DNA of 64,000 nt from an uncultured Acidimicrobiales bacterium (GCA_951812975.1 CATOTC010000005.1:1-64000); one strand, 5' to 3'. Shown: positions 55,071 through 64,000, counted from the stretch's first letter. The notes: generated from the sequence alone by a model not told the origin. Numbers and translations: made by a program.

Positions 55071-56258
55071 TCAGCGGCCCGGGTCGAGCAGCAGGGCCAG
55101 TCCCGTCCAGGATTGAGGGATTGCGCCGAGTCCAGTCCCGCTGTCGCCGTCCCAATATTCGGCGAGACCCGAAATCATCGCCCCATTCGTCGTGTGCGTA
55201 CCGAGAAGTGCTGCGGTAGCCGACGTCTCCTCTGAACCTCCGCCGACCCCCAACCAGAGCAGGTAGCTGAGCTGCGGCCATACAGGCCCGCGCCAATATG
55301 CAGTCGGGTTGTAGCTCGGCTCGCCGACATGAACCCCACGCGGACCATACCTTGCGCAATACGCCTCTGGGTCCGCCAGTTCTTCGATCACCCGCCGCCG
55401 GGCCGATTCACTGCGACTCACCAGGAGCGGCAGGAGACCGTCCGCGGTCCGAATCCGTCCCGAACCGCCGCTGTTGACGCCCGCGTCGACCCAGGTGCCG
55501 AGCTGTGGGTCGAACCGCTGATCCAACGCTTCAGTCAATTCGCCGGCCGCCGCAGACAACTCTCGATCAGATGTGACCGTTGCCAACTCCGCCGCGTTGA
55601 ACGCCACCAGCGCATTGAAACCACACGGCGCAACCCCACAGTGCGGATTGGAGAGAGGCTCTCCGCTGGAACCTCTCTCAATGTCTCTGAGAAGGTCGCT
55701 CTTGCGTCTGCGCCAGCGATCGAGCTCGAAACTCCCCGGACCGGCAAGGTCGTCCCAGCGGGGCGAGTCGTCGCAACCGGTCTCCCAAGGATGCACCACT
55801 TCGATCAACTCTGATCCGCGATCACGGACACGCCGCTTCAGCAGGAACTCGAGCCCCCTGCGGGCTCGATCCGACAATTCCTCAGGAACGGCAACCCCGG
55901 CCCTGCTCAGCTCGGCGATCGCATGCCCGTACATCGGCGGTTGGGTAATCGACGACATCGCGCGACGACCCCACAATTCAACGGAGCGCTCCGGATCCAG
56001 CTGGTAACCCATGTGCGGCACGAACCCCGTGCTGTCGATGGCCGACAGAGCAGACGTGAGCTCGACAAGGGCGCGCTCATCGTCGCCGAGGGCTTGCCAG
56101 ACCAAGCTGTGAAAACAGCTGTCCCACAGCCACATCCACGGGTACGCGGTCGGGTTGGGGGCGGTGTAACCGAGAGGCACCCACGCCTGATCCATCGCCG
56201 ACGCAACGGCTTGTCGAAGCTCCTGGGACGTGTTCAACTCACGGCGCTTTCTACTCAA
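55071..56258 (-). CDS. GH63-like (alpha/alpha)6 glycoside hydrolase
   Basis: The 395-residue product has the GH63/mannosylglycerate-glucosylglycerate hydrolase pattern. YPWMWLWDSCFHSLVWQ is near residue 40 and HPWETGCDDSPRWD near 160. NPTAYWRGPVWPQLSYLLW is near 325, and YWDGDSGTGLGAIPQSWTGL is near the end. The acidic residues in WETGCDDS and the W-D pairs are those used by this clan. A role in breaking glycosylated glycerate (compatible solute) is plausible but inferred. It is divergent from a glycosyltransferase gene. Confidence 0.8.
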   Translation of the reverse strand: MSRKRRELNTSQELRQAVASAMDQAWVPLGYTAPNPTAYPWMWLWDSCFHSLVWQALGDDERALVELTSALSAIDSTGFVPHMGYQLDPERSVELWGRRAMSSITQPPMYGHAIAELSRAGVAVPEELSDRARRGLEFLLKRRVRDRGSELIEVVHPWETGCDDSPRWDDLAGPGSFELDRWRRRKSDLLRDIERGSSGEPLSNPHCGVAPCGFNALVAFNAAELATVTSDRELSAAAGELTEALDQRFDPQLGTWVDAGVNSGGSGRIRTADGLLPLLVSRSESARRRVIEELADPEAYCARYGPRGVHVGEPSYNPTAYWRGPVWPQLSYLLWLGVGGGSEETSATAALLGTHTTNGAMISGLAEYWDGDSGTGLGAIPQSWTGLALLLDPGR

Positions 56259-56312
56259 GGCGCTTTCAATCCTCGCGTGCGGATCATCGCTTGAGCGGGC
56301 ATCGTGTCGGGC

Positions 56313-57344
56313 ATGGCCGTGTGTGCATTCATCTCATTTCGGATGGGAATGGCCGACGGGGTATCGGTTGTGGCCCGCAACTGGCAACGAGCGATCGAGC
56401 AGTTGGGGTTCGAGGTGATCACCGTCGCCGGCGAGGGACCCATGGACCGGACAGTACCCGGACTGTCGATCACCGCAACAGATCCCCCAACACGAACCGA
56501 ACTTGCTGATGCGCTGAGAGGGGCGGACCTTGTCGTCGTCGAGAATCTGTGCACCATTCCGCTCAACCTCGAGTCGGCTCGGACTACCGCAGCGGTTCTG
56601 CGGGGACGGCCGACAATAATGCACCACCACGACCCGCCTTGGCAGCGGGAGCGTTTCGCCCACATCACCGAACTGCCGATCGACGACGCAGCCTGGCGTC
56701 ACGTCACAATCAACGAACTGACGCGAAAGCAGATGCAGGCCAGGGGCTTTGAGGCAACCTGCATCTACAACGGATTCTCCACCACTACGGGAGTCGGCGA
56801 CCGCTCCGGTGTGCGTCGGCGACTCGACTTGGCACAAGACGAACTCGTGATAGCGCACCCGGTTCGGGCTATTCCTCGAAAGAACGTTGCGCGTGCTATT
56901 TCCCTGAGCGAGGAACTCAACGGCGTGTACTGGCTGTGGGGGCCCGCCGAAGACGGCTACGACGACGAACTCGAACGACTTCTCGCCGGGGCTCGCTGCC
57001 GTGTGGTCCGCGGCACAAACCACGAAGCAGCAGTCGACCTGTACCAAGCCGCGGACGCTGTGGTGTTTCCATCGACCTGGGAAGGATTCGGCAACCCCCC
57101 GGTCGAGGCGTCGATCCATCGAGTGCCGGCCGCGGTCGCCGATTATCCGGTGGCCGCTGAACTTCGAAACCTGGGCTTCGAGTGGTACCCCACCGACGAT
57201 CCCGAACCGCTCAGTGCGGCGCTGCGCGACGGCGACCGCGAGCGGATCGAGCGAAACCGCGAGGTTGCGGTCAAGCATCTCTCCCTCCCGGTGATGACCT
57301 CTCAGATAGCCGCGCTGCTCGACGACGCCGGTTGGCTACCGTGA
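56313..57344 (+). CDS. GT4-family glycosyltransferase
   Basis: The 343-residue protein has a GT-B fold. Its donor-site motif is AVVFPSTWEGFGNPPVEASIH near residue 255, preceded by the AHPVRAIPRKNV strand. An N-terminal acceptor domain (ADGVSVVARNWQRAIEQLGFEV) fits retaining GT4 enzymes. ATG at 56313 is preferred over GTG at 56304. The acceptor is unknown; the gene sits head-to-head with the GH63-like hydrolase. Confidence 0.85.
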   Translation: MAVCAFISFRMGMADGVSVVARNWQRAIEQLGFEVITVAGEGPMDRTVPGLSITATDPPTRTELADALRGADLVVVENLCTIPLNLESARTTAAVLRGRPTIMHHHDPPWQRERFAHITELPIDDAAWRHVTINELTRKQMQARGFEATCIYNGFSTTTGVGDRSGVRRRLDLAQDELVIAHPVRAIPRKNVARAISLSEELNGVYWLWGPAEDGYDDELERLLAGARCRVVRGTNHEAAVDLYQAADAVVFPSTWEGFGNPPVEASIHRVPAAVADYPVAAELRNLGFEWYPTDDPEPLSAALRDGDRERIERNREVAVKHLSLPVMTSQIAALLDDAGWLP

Positions 57345-57350
57345 AGCGTC

Positions 57351-57623
57351 ATGGCAACTGAGCCGACGCCGGATCCCGTACTCGTGCAACGTGCCCGTGC
57401 GGCCCGTTGGGCCACCTTGGGCCAGCGCCTCGGCTACCTCCTCTTCGCGTTCTCCATCGTGGTGTTCATCTTCGGGTTGACTGTCGGCTTCAGCGACGCC
57501 GTCTCACGAATCGTGATCTCTGGAGTCATAGCAGGCTCAGTTGTTCTAGCCCCGGCGATCATCGCCGGCTACGCGGTCAAGGCCGCCGTCCGCGACGACA
57601 TCGAGCACGGCAGGCCGGTCTAG
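57351..57623 (+). CDS. Small two-helix membrane protein
   Basis: The 90-residue product has two membrane segments (LGYLLFAFSIVVFIFGLTVGF and IVISGVIAGSVVLAPAIIAGYAV) and a charged end RDDIEHGRPV. The ATG lies 6 bp after the glycosyltransferase stop, so it is probably co-transcribed. No function is recognised. Confidence 0.75.
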   Translation: MATEPTPDPVLVQRARAARWATLGQRLGYLLFAFSIVVFIFGLTVGFSDAVSRIVISGVIAGSVVLAPAIIAGYAVKAAVRDDIEHGRPV

Positions 57624-57656
57624 AGGCCGGGCGAACTGATCCCGAACACGGCTGCG

Positions 57657-57780
57657 GCGGAGCGAGGCCGTGGCCCGAGCGGCCGCCCGCGGCCGAGCGG
57701 CCCGTGAGCGGAGCGAGACCGTGGCCCGAACGGCCCGCCCGCGGCCGAGCGGCCCGTGAGCGGAGCGAACAAGAGCGGGA
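57657..57780. repeat. 51-52 bp GC-rich tandem repeat, about 2.4 copies
   Basis: Units begin GCGGAGCGAG at 57657 and 57708, and a truncated third at 57760 continues into GCGAACAAGAGCGGGA. They fill the 189-bp gap between convergent genes, which has no other feature. The tail of the repeat resembles the reverse complement of the repeats at 60061-60215. Confidence 0.8.
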
Positions 57781-57812
57781 GCCGAGCGCAGCGAACTAGA
57801 TCGGAAGACAAC

Positions 57813-58322
57813 TCAAACGCGTCCGCCCTGGTCGGCGGACGGTGTTATGTCGACCGGTTCGAAAGGTAGTTCACCGGCAACGATCGCTGGAAGGAACTCG
57901 CGCAGACGGGCGGGAACGGTCGGCATGTCGTTGTCGAGAATATCCTCGAGTGCCCACCATCGGGCGCCGAGGAAAGCCGCGGCCTCAAGTGCTTCAAGTC
58001 CCTTGGGCCGATACTCGCCGCCGTCACACCAGGCCACATGAATGTAGTCGTCGGATTCGAAATGGTATCCACCGAAGTCGTACTCGGTCTGTTGCACCCA
58101 GACACAGGGCCCCATCTCGACATCGGGGATTCCGGTCTCTTCATACAGTTCCCGCAACGCGGCGGTAGCGGAATCCTCACCCCAACCGATCCCTCCACCA
58201 GGAATCTCCAGCCACTCGGGCTTTTGTGGATCGATCGGATCCTCGGCTCGAATCAGAAAGATCCGTCCCGTTCGATCAAGGAGAATGCAACGGGCAGCGG
58301 GACGACGAAGCGTGAACGGCAC
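57813..58322 (-). CDS. Nudix hydrolase
   Basis: The 169-residue product has the Nudix box GGGIGWGEDSATAALRELYEETGI near residue 42 (G-x5-E-x7-RE-x2-EE-x-G satisfied). It hydrolyses nucleoside diphosphates linked to other groups; the substrate cannot be told. Length is typical. Confidence 0.92.
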   Translation of the reverse strand: MPFTLRRPAARCILLDRTGRIFLIRAEDPIDPQKPEWLEIPGGGIGWGEDSATAALRELYEETGIPDVEMGPCVWVQQTEYDFGGYHFESDDYIHVAWCDGGEYRPKGLEALEAAAFLGARWWALEDILDNDMPTVPARLREFLPAIVAGELPFEPVDITPSADQGGRV

Positions 58323-58399
58323 GAGAGGATCCTAGTGCGACGCCTTCATATCAGCATATGTCGCCACCCGGGCAGGTCCCCGCGATAACATCTCATCCG

Positions 58400-58858
58400 A
58401 TGCGACTTGAGTGGTGGTTACCGGTATTGCTCGCGACGGGGATGTTGATCGGGTATTACGCCCTGCAGAACGACCCCGCGCCTCCCTCAGCGACTCCCGC
58501 GACGACCACGAGCACGACATCGACAACATCCACGACCACGACGACTACTACTACCACCACCACGACCGTGGCTCGTGCGCCCGCGACCACCGCCGCACCG
58601 ACAACCACCGCGGCACCCACAACCACCGCGGCACCCGTCGCGACGGCACCGCCGGCGACCGCGGCACCCACAACCACCGCCGCTCCGACTACGACCGCGG
58701 CGCCCACCACCACCGCACCCGAGTATCCGGTCACGGGGCCGGACGGATACCCGACCACCGGCCCGACATCGCCTCCCGTCACTTACCCGGAAACCGGTGA
58801 CGACGAGACCGACGACAGCGACGAGACGGACGAGTCGGACGAGTCGGACTCGGCCTGA
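58400..58858 (+). CDS. Membrane-anchored Thr/Ala/Pro-rich low-complexity protein
   Basis: The 152-residue product has one N-terminal helix (WWLPVLLATGMLIGYYA) and then a long Thr tract. TTTAAP repeats follow, then GPDGYPTTGP, and an Asp/Glu/Ser tail. It probably spans the cell wall as a flexible stalk, possibly glycosylated. The Thr tract and AAP repeats come from simple repeats in the DNA. No domain is seen. Confidence 0.7.
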   Translation: MRLEWWLPVLLATGMLIGYYALQNDPAPPSATPATTTSTTSTTSTTTTTTTTTTTTVARAPATTAAPTTTAAPTTTAAPVATAPPATAAPTTTAAPTTTAAPTTTAPEYPVTGPDGYPTTGPTSPPVTYPETGDDETDDSDETDESDESDSA

Positions 58859-58869
58859 CCCTCGCGGAA

Positions 58870-60048
58870 TCAGAGGCTGCTAATCAGGTCACCGGCCTTG
58901 CCGACGACCCGCCATGAGTCGCAACCGACAAGGACGGTCAGATCGTTGAGCGCCTGTCGCAAGCCCTCGACAACCTTGTCGCGGTCATGACCCGGTTCCA
59001 CAAACACCCCTTTGACCAACAGAACCCCGCAGCGACGGTCCGTCTTGAGGTCGACCCGGGCGACAATCTGGTCACCCAACAGGAACGGCAGGACGTAGTA
59101 GCCGTAGATCCGTTTTGCAGCCGGTGTGTAGATCTCGATCTTGTACTCGAAGTCGAACAGCCGCACTCCGCGTTCGCGGCACCAGACAACCGGATCAAAC
59201 GGAGAAAGCAGAGTGCAGGCATCAATCGAGCGCGGGGTGGCAGCGTCGGGATGCAGCAGCGCAGGCCGGTCCCAACCCTCGACGTCGGCCTCTAGCAGCC
59301 GCCCATCCTCAACCAGTTCCGCAACCCGGGCCTTGGCGGGCACCTTGGGCAGTCGGTAATAGTCGATGAGGTCAGAGGCGGTGCCGACACCGAAACTCGA
59401 CGCCGCGCGCATCAGCAGTTCACGGTGCGCCTCATGCTCGCTCGGCGTGGGAAGCGCGAGGACTTCTCTCGGCACAATCCGCTCAAGGAGATCGAACTCC
59501 TTCACGAATCCTGGGCGGCGACGAATGCCAACCTCGCCGATACGAAAGAGCCAGTCCAGAGCAATCGATCCGTCGGAGCGGTCACCCCACCATTCGCCGC
59601 TGCGTCGACGCGGTTCCCGAAGTTCCTTGGGTGCAAGGGGACTGTCTCCCACCTGTTCTAGAACTTCTTCGACATAGCCGGGATCCTCACGAGCCAACGC
59701 CGCAAGCTGGCCCCACGTCTCCCCTCTGCGGGCCCGCTCCTTCTGCCAGCGCAAGAGCGGTTCATCGTCTACGGGCATCAGCGACGCTTCATGACTCCAC
59801 GCCTCGAACCACTCGTCGTCGCGGTAGGCGATCTCATCGAGCAGTTCCGGTCGGTACGGCCCGAGGCGCGAGAAGAGGGGCATGTACTGGGTGCGGATCA
59901 CAACGGGCACCGAGTCGAGCTGGAGCAGGTTGATCCTGGACATCACCCGGCGCAGATGACGCCGATCAACTCGGCCCTTGGGGCGGGGATCGCTGAAACC
60001 CTGAGCAGCCAGACAGATGCGCCGCGCCCGCGCCCGCGACAATCTCAC
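58870..60048 (-). CDS. YcaQ/AlkX-like winged-helix DNA glycosylase
   Basis: The 392-residue product matches HTH_42 (PF06224). The N terminus reads VRLSRARARRICLAAQGF, and the QxD-type catalytic segment is LLQLDSVPVVIRTQYMPLFSRLG near residue 40. LLSPFDPVVWCRERGVRLFDFEYKIEIY and YGYYVLPFLLGDQIVARVDLK lie near 300-340. QxD members unhook interstrand crosslinks or alkylated bases. GTG at 60048 fits the family start. The frame stays open to 60228 through 15-residue repeats (GPSGPVSGANRSGRA), so a longer repeat-bearing form is possible. Confidence 0.85.
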   Translation of the reverse strand: MRLSRARARRICLAAQGFSDPRPKGRVDRRHLRRVMSRINLLQLDSVPVVIRTQYMPLFSRLGPYRPELLDEIAYRDDEWFEAWSHEASLMPVDDEPLLRWQKERARRGETWGQLAALAREDPGYVEEVLEQVGDSPLAPKELREPRRRSGEWWGDRSDGSIALDWLFRIGEVGIRRRPGFVKEFDLLERIVPREVLALPTPSEHEAHRELLMRAASSFGVGTASDLIDYYRLPKVPAKARVAELVEDGRLLEADVEGWDRPALLHPDAATPRSIDACTLLSPFDPVVWCRERGVRLFDFEYKIEIYTPAAKRIYGYYVLPFLLGDQIVARVDLKTDRRCGVLLVKGVFVEPGHDRDKVVEGLRQALNDLTVLVGCDSWRVVGKAGDLISSL

Positions 60049-60060
60049 CGGTTTCCCGCT

Positions 60061-60215
60061 CACCGGGCCGCTCGGGCCCGCTCTCCCGCTCCTGTTCGCT
60101 CCACTCACCGGGCCGCTCGGGCCCGCTCTCCCGCTCCTGTTCGCTCCACTCACCGGGCCGCTCGGGCCCGCTCTCCCGCTCCTGTTCGCTCCACTCACCG
60201 GGCCGCTCGGGCCCG
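60061..60215. repeat. 45-bp perfect tandem repeat, 3.4 copies, between leuS and the YcaQ-like gene
   Basis: Three identical 45-bp units begin at 60061, 60106 and 60151, with a partial fourth at 60196. The period keeps the upstream frame of the YcaQ-like gene open. Each unit carries GTG-AGT, a possible start, on the minus strand. Confidence 0.95.
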
Positions 60216-60220
60216 GGGGG

Positions 60221-63022
60221 TCAGACAACGAAATTCACCATGCGGCTGGGGACCAGGATCGACTTTCGCAGCTCCCGTCCGTCCACATGGGCCAATACGT
60301 TGGGCTCAGCCAGAGCCAACTCAAGCACAGTCGCTTCGTCGGCATCGGCCGCCACAAAGATCTTGGCGCGGAGTTTTCCGTTGACCTGAACAGGCAGTTC
60401 AATCATGTCCTCGATCAACAGGCGAGGATCCGCGGTAGGGAACGACGCTCGGGTGACGGAACCGGCGCCGCCGATCCGCTGCCATAGCTCCTCGGCGACA
60501 TGAGGCGCCAGCGGTGCCAACATTCGCACCAACGCGTCAGCGACCTGTCGGGAAGTCGCAGTACCGCGCTTCGTCAGCTCATTGTTCAATTCGGTGATCT
60601 TGGAGATCGCGGTGTTGAAACGAAGGCTGTCCATGTCGGCACCGACCCCGTCGATCGTCCTGTGGAGCAACCGCCGGAGCTCGTCGTCAACTTCGTCGTC
60701 GACCACCCTCAGTTGACCGGTCTCCTCATCGACGAGGTTGCGCCAGACGCGCTGCAGCAACCTGTGGGAACCGACCACCGAACGAGTCTCCCAGGGCCGG
60801 TCCTGGTCGATCGGACCCATGGACATTTCATACAGCCGCAGCGTGTCGGCCCCATAGGCTTCATACATGTCGTCGGGAGTGACGGCGTTCTTCAACGACT
60901 TGCCCATCTTTCCGAACGCACGTGTCACCTCCCCACCATCGTGGGTGAAACCCGTCCCGGGAGTTCCCGCGACCTCCTCCGCGGGCACGTAGGTGCCACG
61001 GCTGTCCTGATAAGCGGCAGCTTGGATGTAGCCCTGGTTGATGAGCCGCTTGAACGGCTCGGGGCCTGACACATGACCCAGGTCGTAGAGGGCCTTGTGC
61101 CAGAACCGGGCGTAAAGAAGATGCAGTACGGCGTGTTCCACACCACCCACATAGAGGTCGACACCGCCGACACCACCGGCAGAAACGGTCATCCAGTACT
61201 TCTCGACCTCCGGGTCGACAATGCACCGGTCGTTGTCCGGATCGAGGTAACGAAGGTAGTACCAACATGAGCCTGCCCAGTTGGGCATGGTGTTGAGTTC
61301 ACGTCGGTACGTCTTAAGGCCCTCGCCGTCGCCGAGGTCCATCTCGACCTCCCGCCATTGCGTCACCCGTCCGAGGGGAGGTTCGGGTTCAGAGTCTTCG
61401 TCCAGTGACCGGGGCGCCCAGTCCATGAGATCGGGCAGCAGCACCGGAAGGTCTTCGAGAGGCACCGCACGGGCCTGGCCGTCGTCGCCGAAGACAATCG
61501 GGAAGGGTTCGCCCCAGTAGCGCTGACGGCTGAACAGCCAGTCCCGCAACTTGTAGGTGACTGCGCCTTCGCCGAGTCCTTGAGTCTCAAGCCACTCGAT
61601 TATTGCATCGATGGCTTCGGACTTCTCCATTCCGTCGAGGAACCCGCTGTTGATGGCGGGTCCGTCGCCCACGTAGGCCTGGCCCGCAAAATCAGCCGGC
61701 GGTTGAACCGTGCGGATTATGTCCAAACCGTACTTCTCGGCGAACTCCCAGTCGCGTTGATCCTCGCCCGGCACGCCCATAACGGCGCCTGTGCCGTAGT
61801 CCATGAGCGCGTAGTCGGCGATGAAGACCGGAACCTCCCGCCCGTTGACGGGAACCGGACAGGTCGTGCCGATGAAGGCGCCGGTCTTCTCCCTGTCGTC
61901 CTGCCGGTCGAGTCTGGTCATCTCGGCCACGCTGTCGCGGTAAGCCGCAACTGCCGCCCGAGGGTTCGGGTGGCCACCGCTGAGACGTTCGTCGGTCCCC
62001 TCCGGCCACTCGTGCGCAGTCAGTTCGTCAACCAGTGGATGTTCTGGAGCGAGAACCATGAACGTCGTGCCGTAGACCGTGTCCGGCCTGGTGGTGAACA
62101 CTCTGATCGGCCCGAAGTCGATGTATGCGCCTTGGCTGCGTCCGATCCAGTTGCGCTGCATCGTCTTGATTGAATCGCTCCAGTCGAGCAGGTCCAGATC
62201 CTCGAGGAGCCGGTCGGCGTAGGCGGTTATCCGCAGCATCCACTGCTTCAAGGGCCGTTGGAAGACCGCGAAGTTGCCCCTCTCCGAACGGCCCTCGGCG
62301 GTGACCTCCTCGTTGGACAGCACCGTGCCGAGCCCTGGACACCAGTTGACGGGCGCCTCGTCCACATAGGCGAGCCGGTACTGCGACAGGATCTTCAGCC
62401 GTTCCGACTGATCGGCGGCCGCCCAGTCCTCTCCCCCTTTGGGCGTGCGGATTCCCGAGTCGAACTCGCTGATCAGCTCGCTGATGGGGCGGGCACTGTT
62501 CGTTTCGGGGTCGAACCAGGCCTCGAAGAGCTGCAGGAAGATCCATTGCGTCCAGCGGTAGTAGTCGGGGTCTGTGGTGGCGAAGGAGCGTCGCTCGTCA
62601 TGGCCGAGTCCGAGTCGGGCGAGTTGCCGGGACATGTTGACTATGTTGCGTTCGGTGTTCACCCGGGGGTGCTCACCGGTTTGGCGGGCATGCTCCTCTG
62701 CGGGGAGACCGAAGGCGTCGAACCCCATCGTGTGCAGAACGTTGAACCCCGTCATCCGTTTGAAACGGGCGTACACATCAGTTGCGATGAACCCGAGCGG
62801 GTGTCCGACGTGCAGACCCACTCCCGAGGGGTACGGAAACATGTCCATGATGAACAGCTTGGGCCGGTCCGCGAGCCCCGACGGATCGGCCGAAAGCGCC
62901 CCGCTGGGGTTCGGGCAGTGGTACGTGCCCTGCTCTCGCCAATGCGTCTGCCAGCGGGTTTCGATGTCGTCAGCCATGAGCGCGTCGTAGCGGTGCGGCG
63001 GCGTTGTCTCAGGGTTCGACAT
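60221..63022 (-). CDS. leuS: Leucyl-tRNA synthetase
   Basis: The 933-residue class Ia synthetase has the HIGH motif [15 protein letters not shown] near residue 65. An editing domain (about 260-450) contains [22 protein letters not shown]. The KMSKS motif is GKMGKSLKN near 680, followed by the anticodon-binding and C-terminal domains. Length is somewhat above the bacterial norm (~860), as in actinobacteria. Its last codons abut the 45-bp repeats. Confidence 0.96.
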   Translation of the reverse strand: MSNPETTPPHRYDALMADDIETRWQTHWREQGTYHCPNPSGALSADPSGLADRPKLFIMDMFPYPSGVGLHVGHPLGFIATDVYARFKRMTGFNVLHTMGFDAFGLPAEEHARQTGEHPRVNTERNIVNMSRQLARLGLGHDERRSFATTDPDYYRWTQWIFLQLFEAWFDPETNSARPISELISEFDSGIRTPKGGEDWAAADQSERLKILSQYRLAYVDEAPVNWCPGLGTVLSNEEVTAEGRSERGNFAVFQRPLKQWMLRITAYADRLLEDLDLLDWSDSIKTMQRNWIGRSQGAYIDFGPIRVFTTRPDTVYGTTFMVLAPEHPLVDELTAHEWPEGTDERLSGGHPNPRAAVAAYRDSVAEMTRLDRQDDREKTGAFIGTTCPVPVNGREVPVFIADYALMDYGTGAVMGVPGEDQRDWEFAEKYGLDIIRTVQPPADFAGQAYVGDGPAINSGFLDGMEKSEAIDAIIEWLETQGLGEGAVTYKLRDWLFSRQRYWGEPFPIVFGDDGQARAVPLEDLPVLLPDLMDWAPRSLDEDSEPEPPLGRVTQWREVEMDLGDGEGLKTYRRELNTMPNWAGSCWYYLRYLDPDNDRCIVDPEVEKYWMTVSAGGVGGVDLYVGGVEHAVLHLLYARFWHKALYDLGHVSGPEPFKRLINQGYIQAAAYQDSRGTYVPAEEVAGTPGTGFTHDGGEVTRAFGKMGKSLKNAVTPDDMYEAYGADTLRLYEMSMGPIDQDRPWETRSVVGSHRLLQRVWRNLVDEETGQLRVVDDEVDDELRRLLHRTIDGVGADMDSLRFNTAISKITELNNELTKRGTATSRQVADALVRMLAPLAPHVAEELWQRIGGAGSVTRASFPTADPRLLIEDMIELPVQVNGKLRAKIFVAADADEATVLELALAEPNVLAHVDGRELRKSILVPSRMVNFVV

Positions 63023-63182
63023 GGCCCAAAGGCTACCGTTCGATGAGAGCCGCTAGTGTCGCGACGTTCTCTGCGACAAACAGTTCAGAAACCCCTACGT
63101 TTCATGATACGGTACTGTTCCACAATGCGGGACAACCGTTCCGTGGATGCCCCAGACCAAGCCACGCCTAGGAGCCGTCCGA
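63023..63182. promoter_or_regulatory. Divergent promoter region of leuS and the corrinoid-protein gene
   Basis: This 160-bp gap contains an AT-richer centre (TTTCATGATACGGTACTGTTCC, 63100-63121). An AGGAG lies 9 bp before the corrinoid gene's ATG. No riboswitch-like cobalamin element is recognisable. Confidence 0.35.
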
Positions 63183-63902
63183 ATGACCAACGACCCCGAC
63201 ACCCCCGGCGAAGACACAGACTTCGATGAGATCGATCTGAACGCGCTGAGCGACGAAGACTTGACAGCTCAGATGCACGACGACCTCTACGACGGGCTCG
63301 ACGAGGAGATCGACGAAGGCACTCGCATTCTGCTGAATCGTGGTTGGCCCGCTGACAAAGTCCTCAACGACGCCCTGGTCGAAGGAATGCGCATCGTCGG
63401 GATCGACTTCCGCGACGGCATCCTCTTCGTCCCCGAAGTGCTGCTCGCCGCCAAGGCGATGAAAGCGGGCATGGCAATCCTGCGGCCCCTGCTGGCAGAG
63501 ACAGGCGCCGAGCCCATCGGCAGCATCGTCATCGGCACAGTCAAGGGCGACATACACGACATCGGCAAGAACCTTGTCGGAATGATGCTCGAAGGCGCCG
63601 GATTCGAAGTGTTCGACCTCGGCATCAACACCGATGTGGACGAGTTCCTCGCCGCCCTCGATGAGCACAAGCCCGACATTCTGGGGATGTCGGCCCTGCT
63701 CACCACCACCATGCCCTACATGAAGGTCGTGATCGACACACTCGTCGAGAAGGGCATGCGGGACGACTACATCATCATCGTCGGCGGAGCGCCACTCAAC
63801 GAAGAATTCGGCGAGGCCATCGGTGCCGACGCCTACTGCCGCGACGCCGCGGTGGCATCCGAAGTCGCCTCGTCGCTAGTTGCCTCCCACCGCGCAGCAT
63901 GA
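63183..63902 (+). CDS. Corrinoid (B12-binding) methyl-transfer protein
   Basis: The 239-residue product has an acidic N-terminal stretch and a four-helix cap (about 40-110; VPEVLLAAKAMKAGMAIL). A Rossmann B12 domain follows with GTVKGDIHDIGKNLVGMML (DxHxxG ligand His), GMSALLTTTM (SxL) and IIVGGAPL (GG). This is the layout of MtbC/MtgC-type corrinoid proteins serving methyltransferases for methylamines, betaine or similar. ATG at 63183 is set by AGGAG 9 bp upstream. It overlaps the DUF1638 gene by 4 bp. Confidence 0.93.
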   Translation: MTNDPDTPGEDTDFDEIDLNALSDEDLTAQMHDDLYDGLDEEIDEGTRILLNRGWPADKVLNDALVEGMRIVGIDFRDGILFVPEVLLAAKAMKAGMAILRPLLAETGAEPIGSIVIGTVKGDIHDIGKNLVGMMLEGAGFEVFDLGINTDVDEFLAALDEHKPDILGMSALLTTTMPYMKVVIDTLVEKGMRDDYIIIVGGAPLNEEFGEAIGADAYCRDAAVASEVASSLVASHRAA

Positions 63903-64000
63903 CCAACCCCGCGGGCTCGACGAACCCTGCGGGCACCACCATCGGCGCTCCCAAGGTGCTGATACTCGCCTGCGGTGCACTGGCCCGAGAGATCCGCGAC
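63899..64000 (+). CDS. DUF1638 protein, N-terminal part
   Basis: The gene is cut by the right edge. The visible 34 codons read MTNPAGSTNPAGTT then KVLILACGALAREIRD, the DUF1638 N terminus (CGALARE). DUF1638 genes commonly accompany corrinoid proteins and their methyltransferases, and the ATGA overlap supports a shared operon. The function is not established. Confidence 0.8.
   Translation, partial: MTNPAGSTNPAGTTIGAPKVLILACGALAREIRD

Noticed and set aside
63023..63182. Cobalamin riboswitch upstream of the corrinoid gene
   Set aside because: No B12-box-like sequence or matching hairpins could be found in the 160 bp.

Overview
The window reads as chromosomal DNA of a high-GC actinomycete. The markers are WhiB, a PdtaS-type histidine kinase next to it, DUF3107, the MSMEG_4193-type phosphatase/DUF3090/SCO1664-like trio, and an argS-lysA-hom-thrC-thrB-rho-rpmE-atp gene order known from Mycobacterium. 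Several traits fit the class Acidimicrobiia better than mycobacteria or streptomycetes: a complete System I (Ccm) cytochrome c maturation operon, a corrinoid protein followed by DUF1638, and a DUF5317 membrane protein. The class assignment is inference. Genes are tightly packed, often with ATGA or GTGA start/stop overlaps, and no gene-free stretch exceeds about 210 bases.

Layout. 1-2800: three minus-strand genes (acidic protein, J-domain protein, frameshifted alpha/beta-hydrolase cut by the window edge) divergent from class II fructose-bisphosphatase glpX. 2845-10824: the F1Fo ATP synthase operon (atpZ-atpI-atpB-E-F-H-A-G-D-C), all minus. 10856-20270: rpmE2, rho, thrB, thrC, hom, lysA and argS on the minus strand, with a kinase-like gene inserted on the plus strand. 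20351-25133: tRNA-Arg(CCG), a frameshifted substrate-binding lipoprotein, a sterol-reductase homologue bounded by 31-bp direct repeats, an F420-hydrogenase beta-like Fe-S protein, and a Rv2466c-like oxidoreductase whose active-site CPWC reads UGA-P-W-C, a probable selenoprotein. 25181-28654: a large secreted SLH/RCC1/M6-peptidase protein. 28663-31860: lipoprotein, family-5 uracil-DNA glycosylase and the conserved phosphatase/DUF3090/SCO1664 trio. 31969-39737: etfBA, lipid kinase, GDPD, whiB1, pdtaS, DUF3107, mrp and an Fe-S type HTH regulator. 39753-43722: an ECF sigma factor with a membrane anti-sigma-like partner that has a low-GC Asp-box ectodomain, then sixA and an unknown gene. 43778-53255: ccmABCDEFGHI ending in a YceI-cytochrome c-copper monooxygenase fusion. 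53392-63022: septum-formation-like lipoprotein, DUF5317 protein, GH63-like hydrolase and GT4 transferase, Nudix, Thr-rich membrane protein, YcaQ-like glycosylase and leuS. 63183-64000: corrinoid protein and the start of a DUF1638 gene.

How the genes work together. Energy metabolism dominates: ATP synthase, ETF, cytochrome c assembly and an F420/ferredoxin-type oxidoreductase. A second theme is redox and Fe-S handling: Mrp with an Fe-S regulator, WhiB1, and the putative Sec-containing mycothiol-type oxidoreductase beside genes of the conserved actinobacterial trio. The best candidates for undescribed biology are the UGA-encoded active site with a bacterial-SECIS-like hairpin and the tri-domain copper enzyme at the end of the ccm operon. 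Next in interest are the repeat-bounded sterol reductase gene and the ECF switch with paired palindromes.
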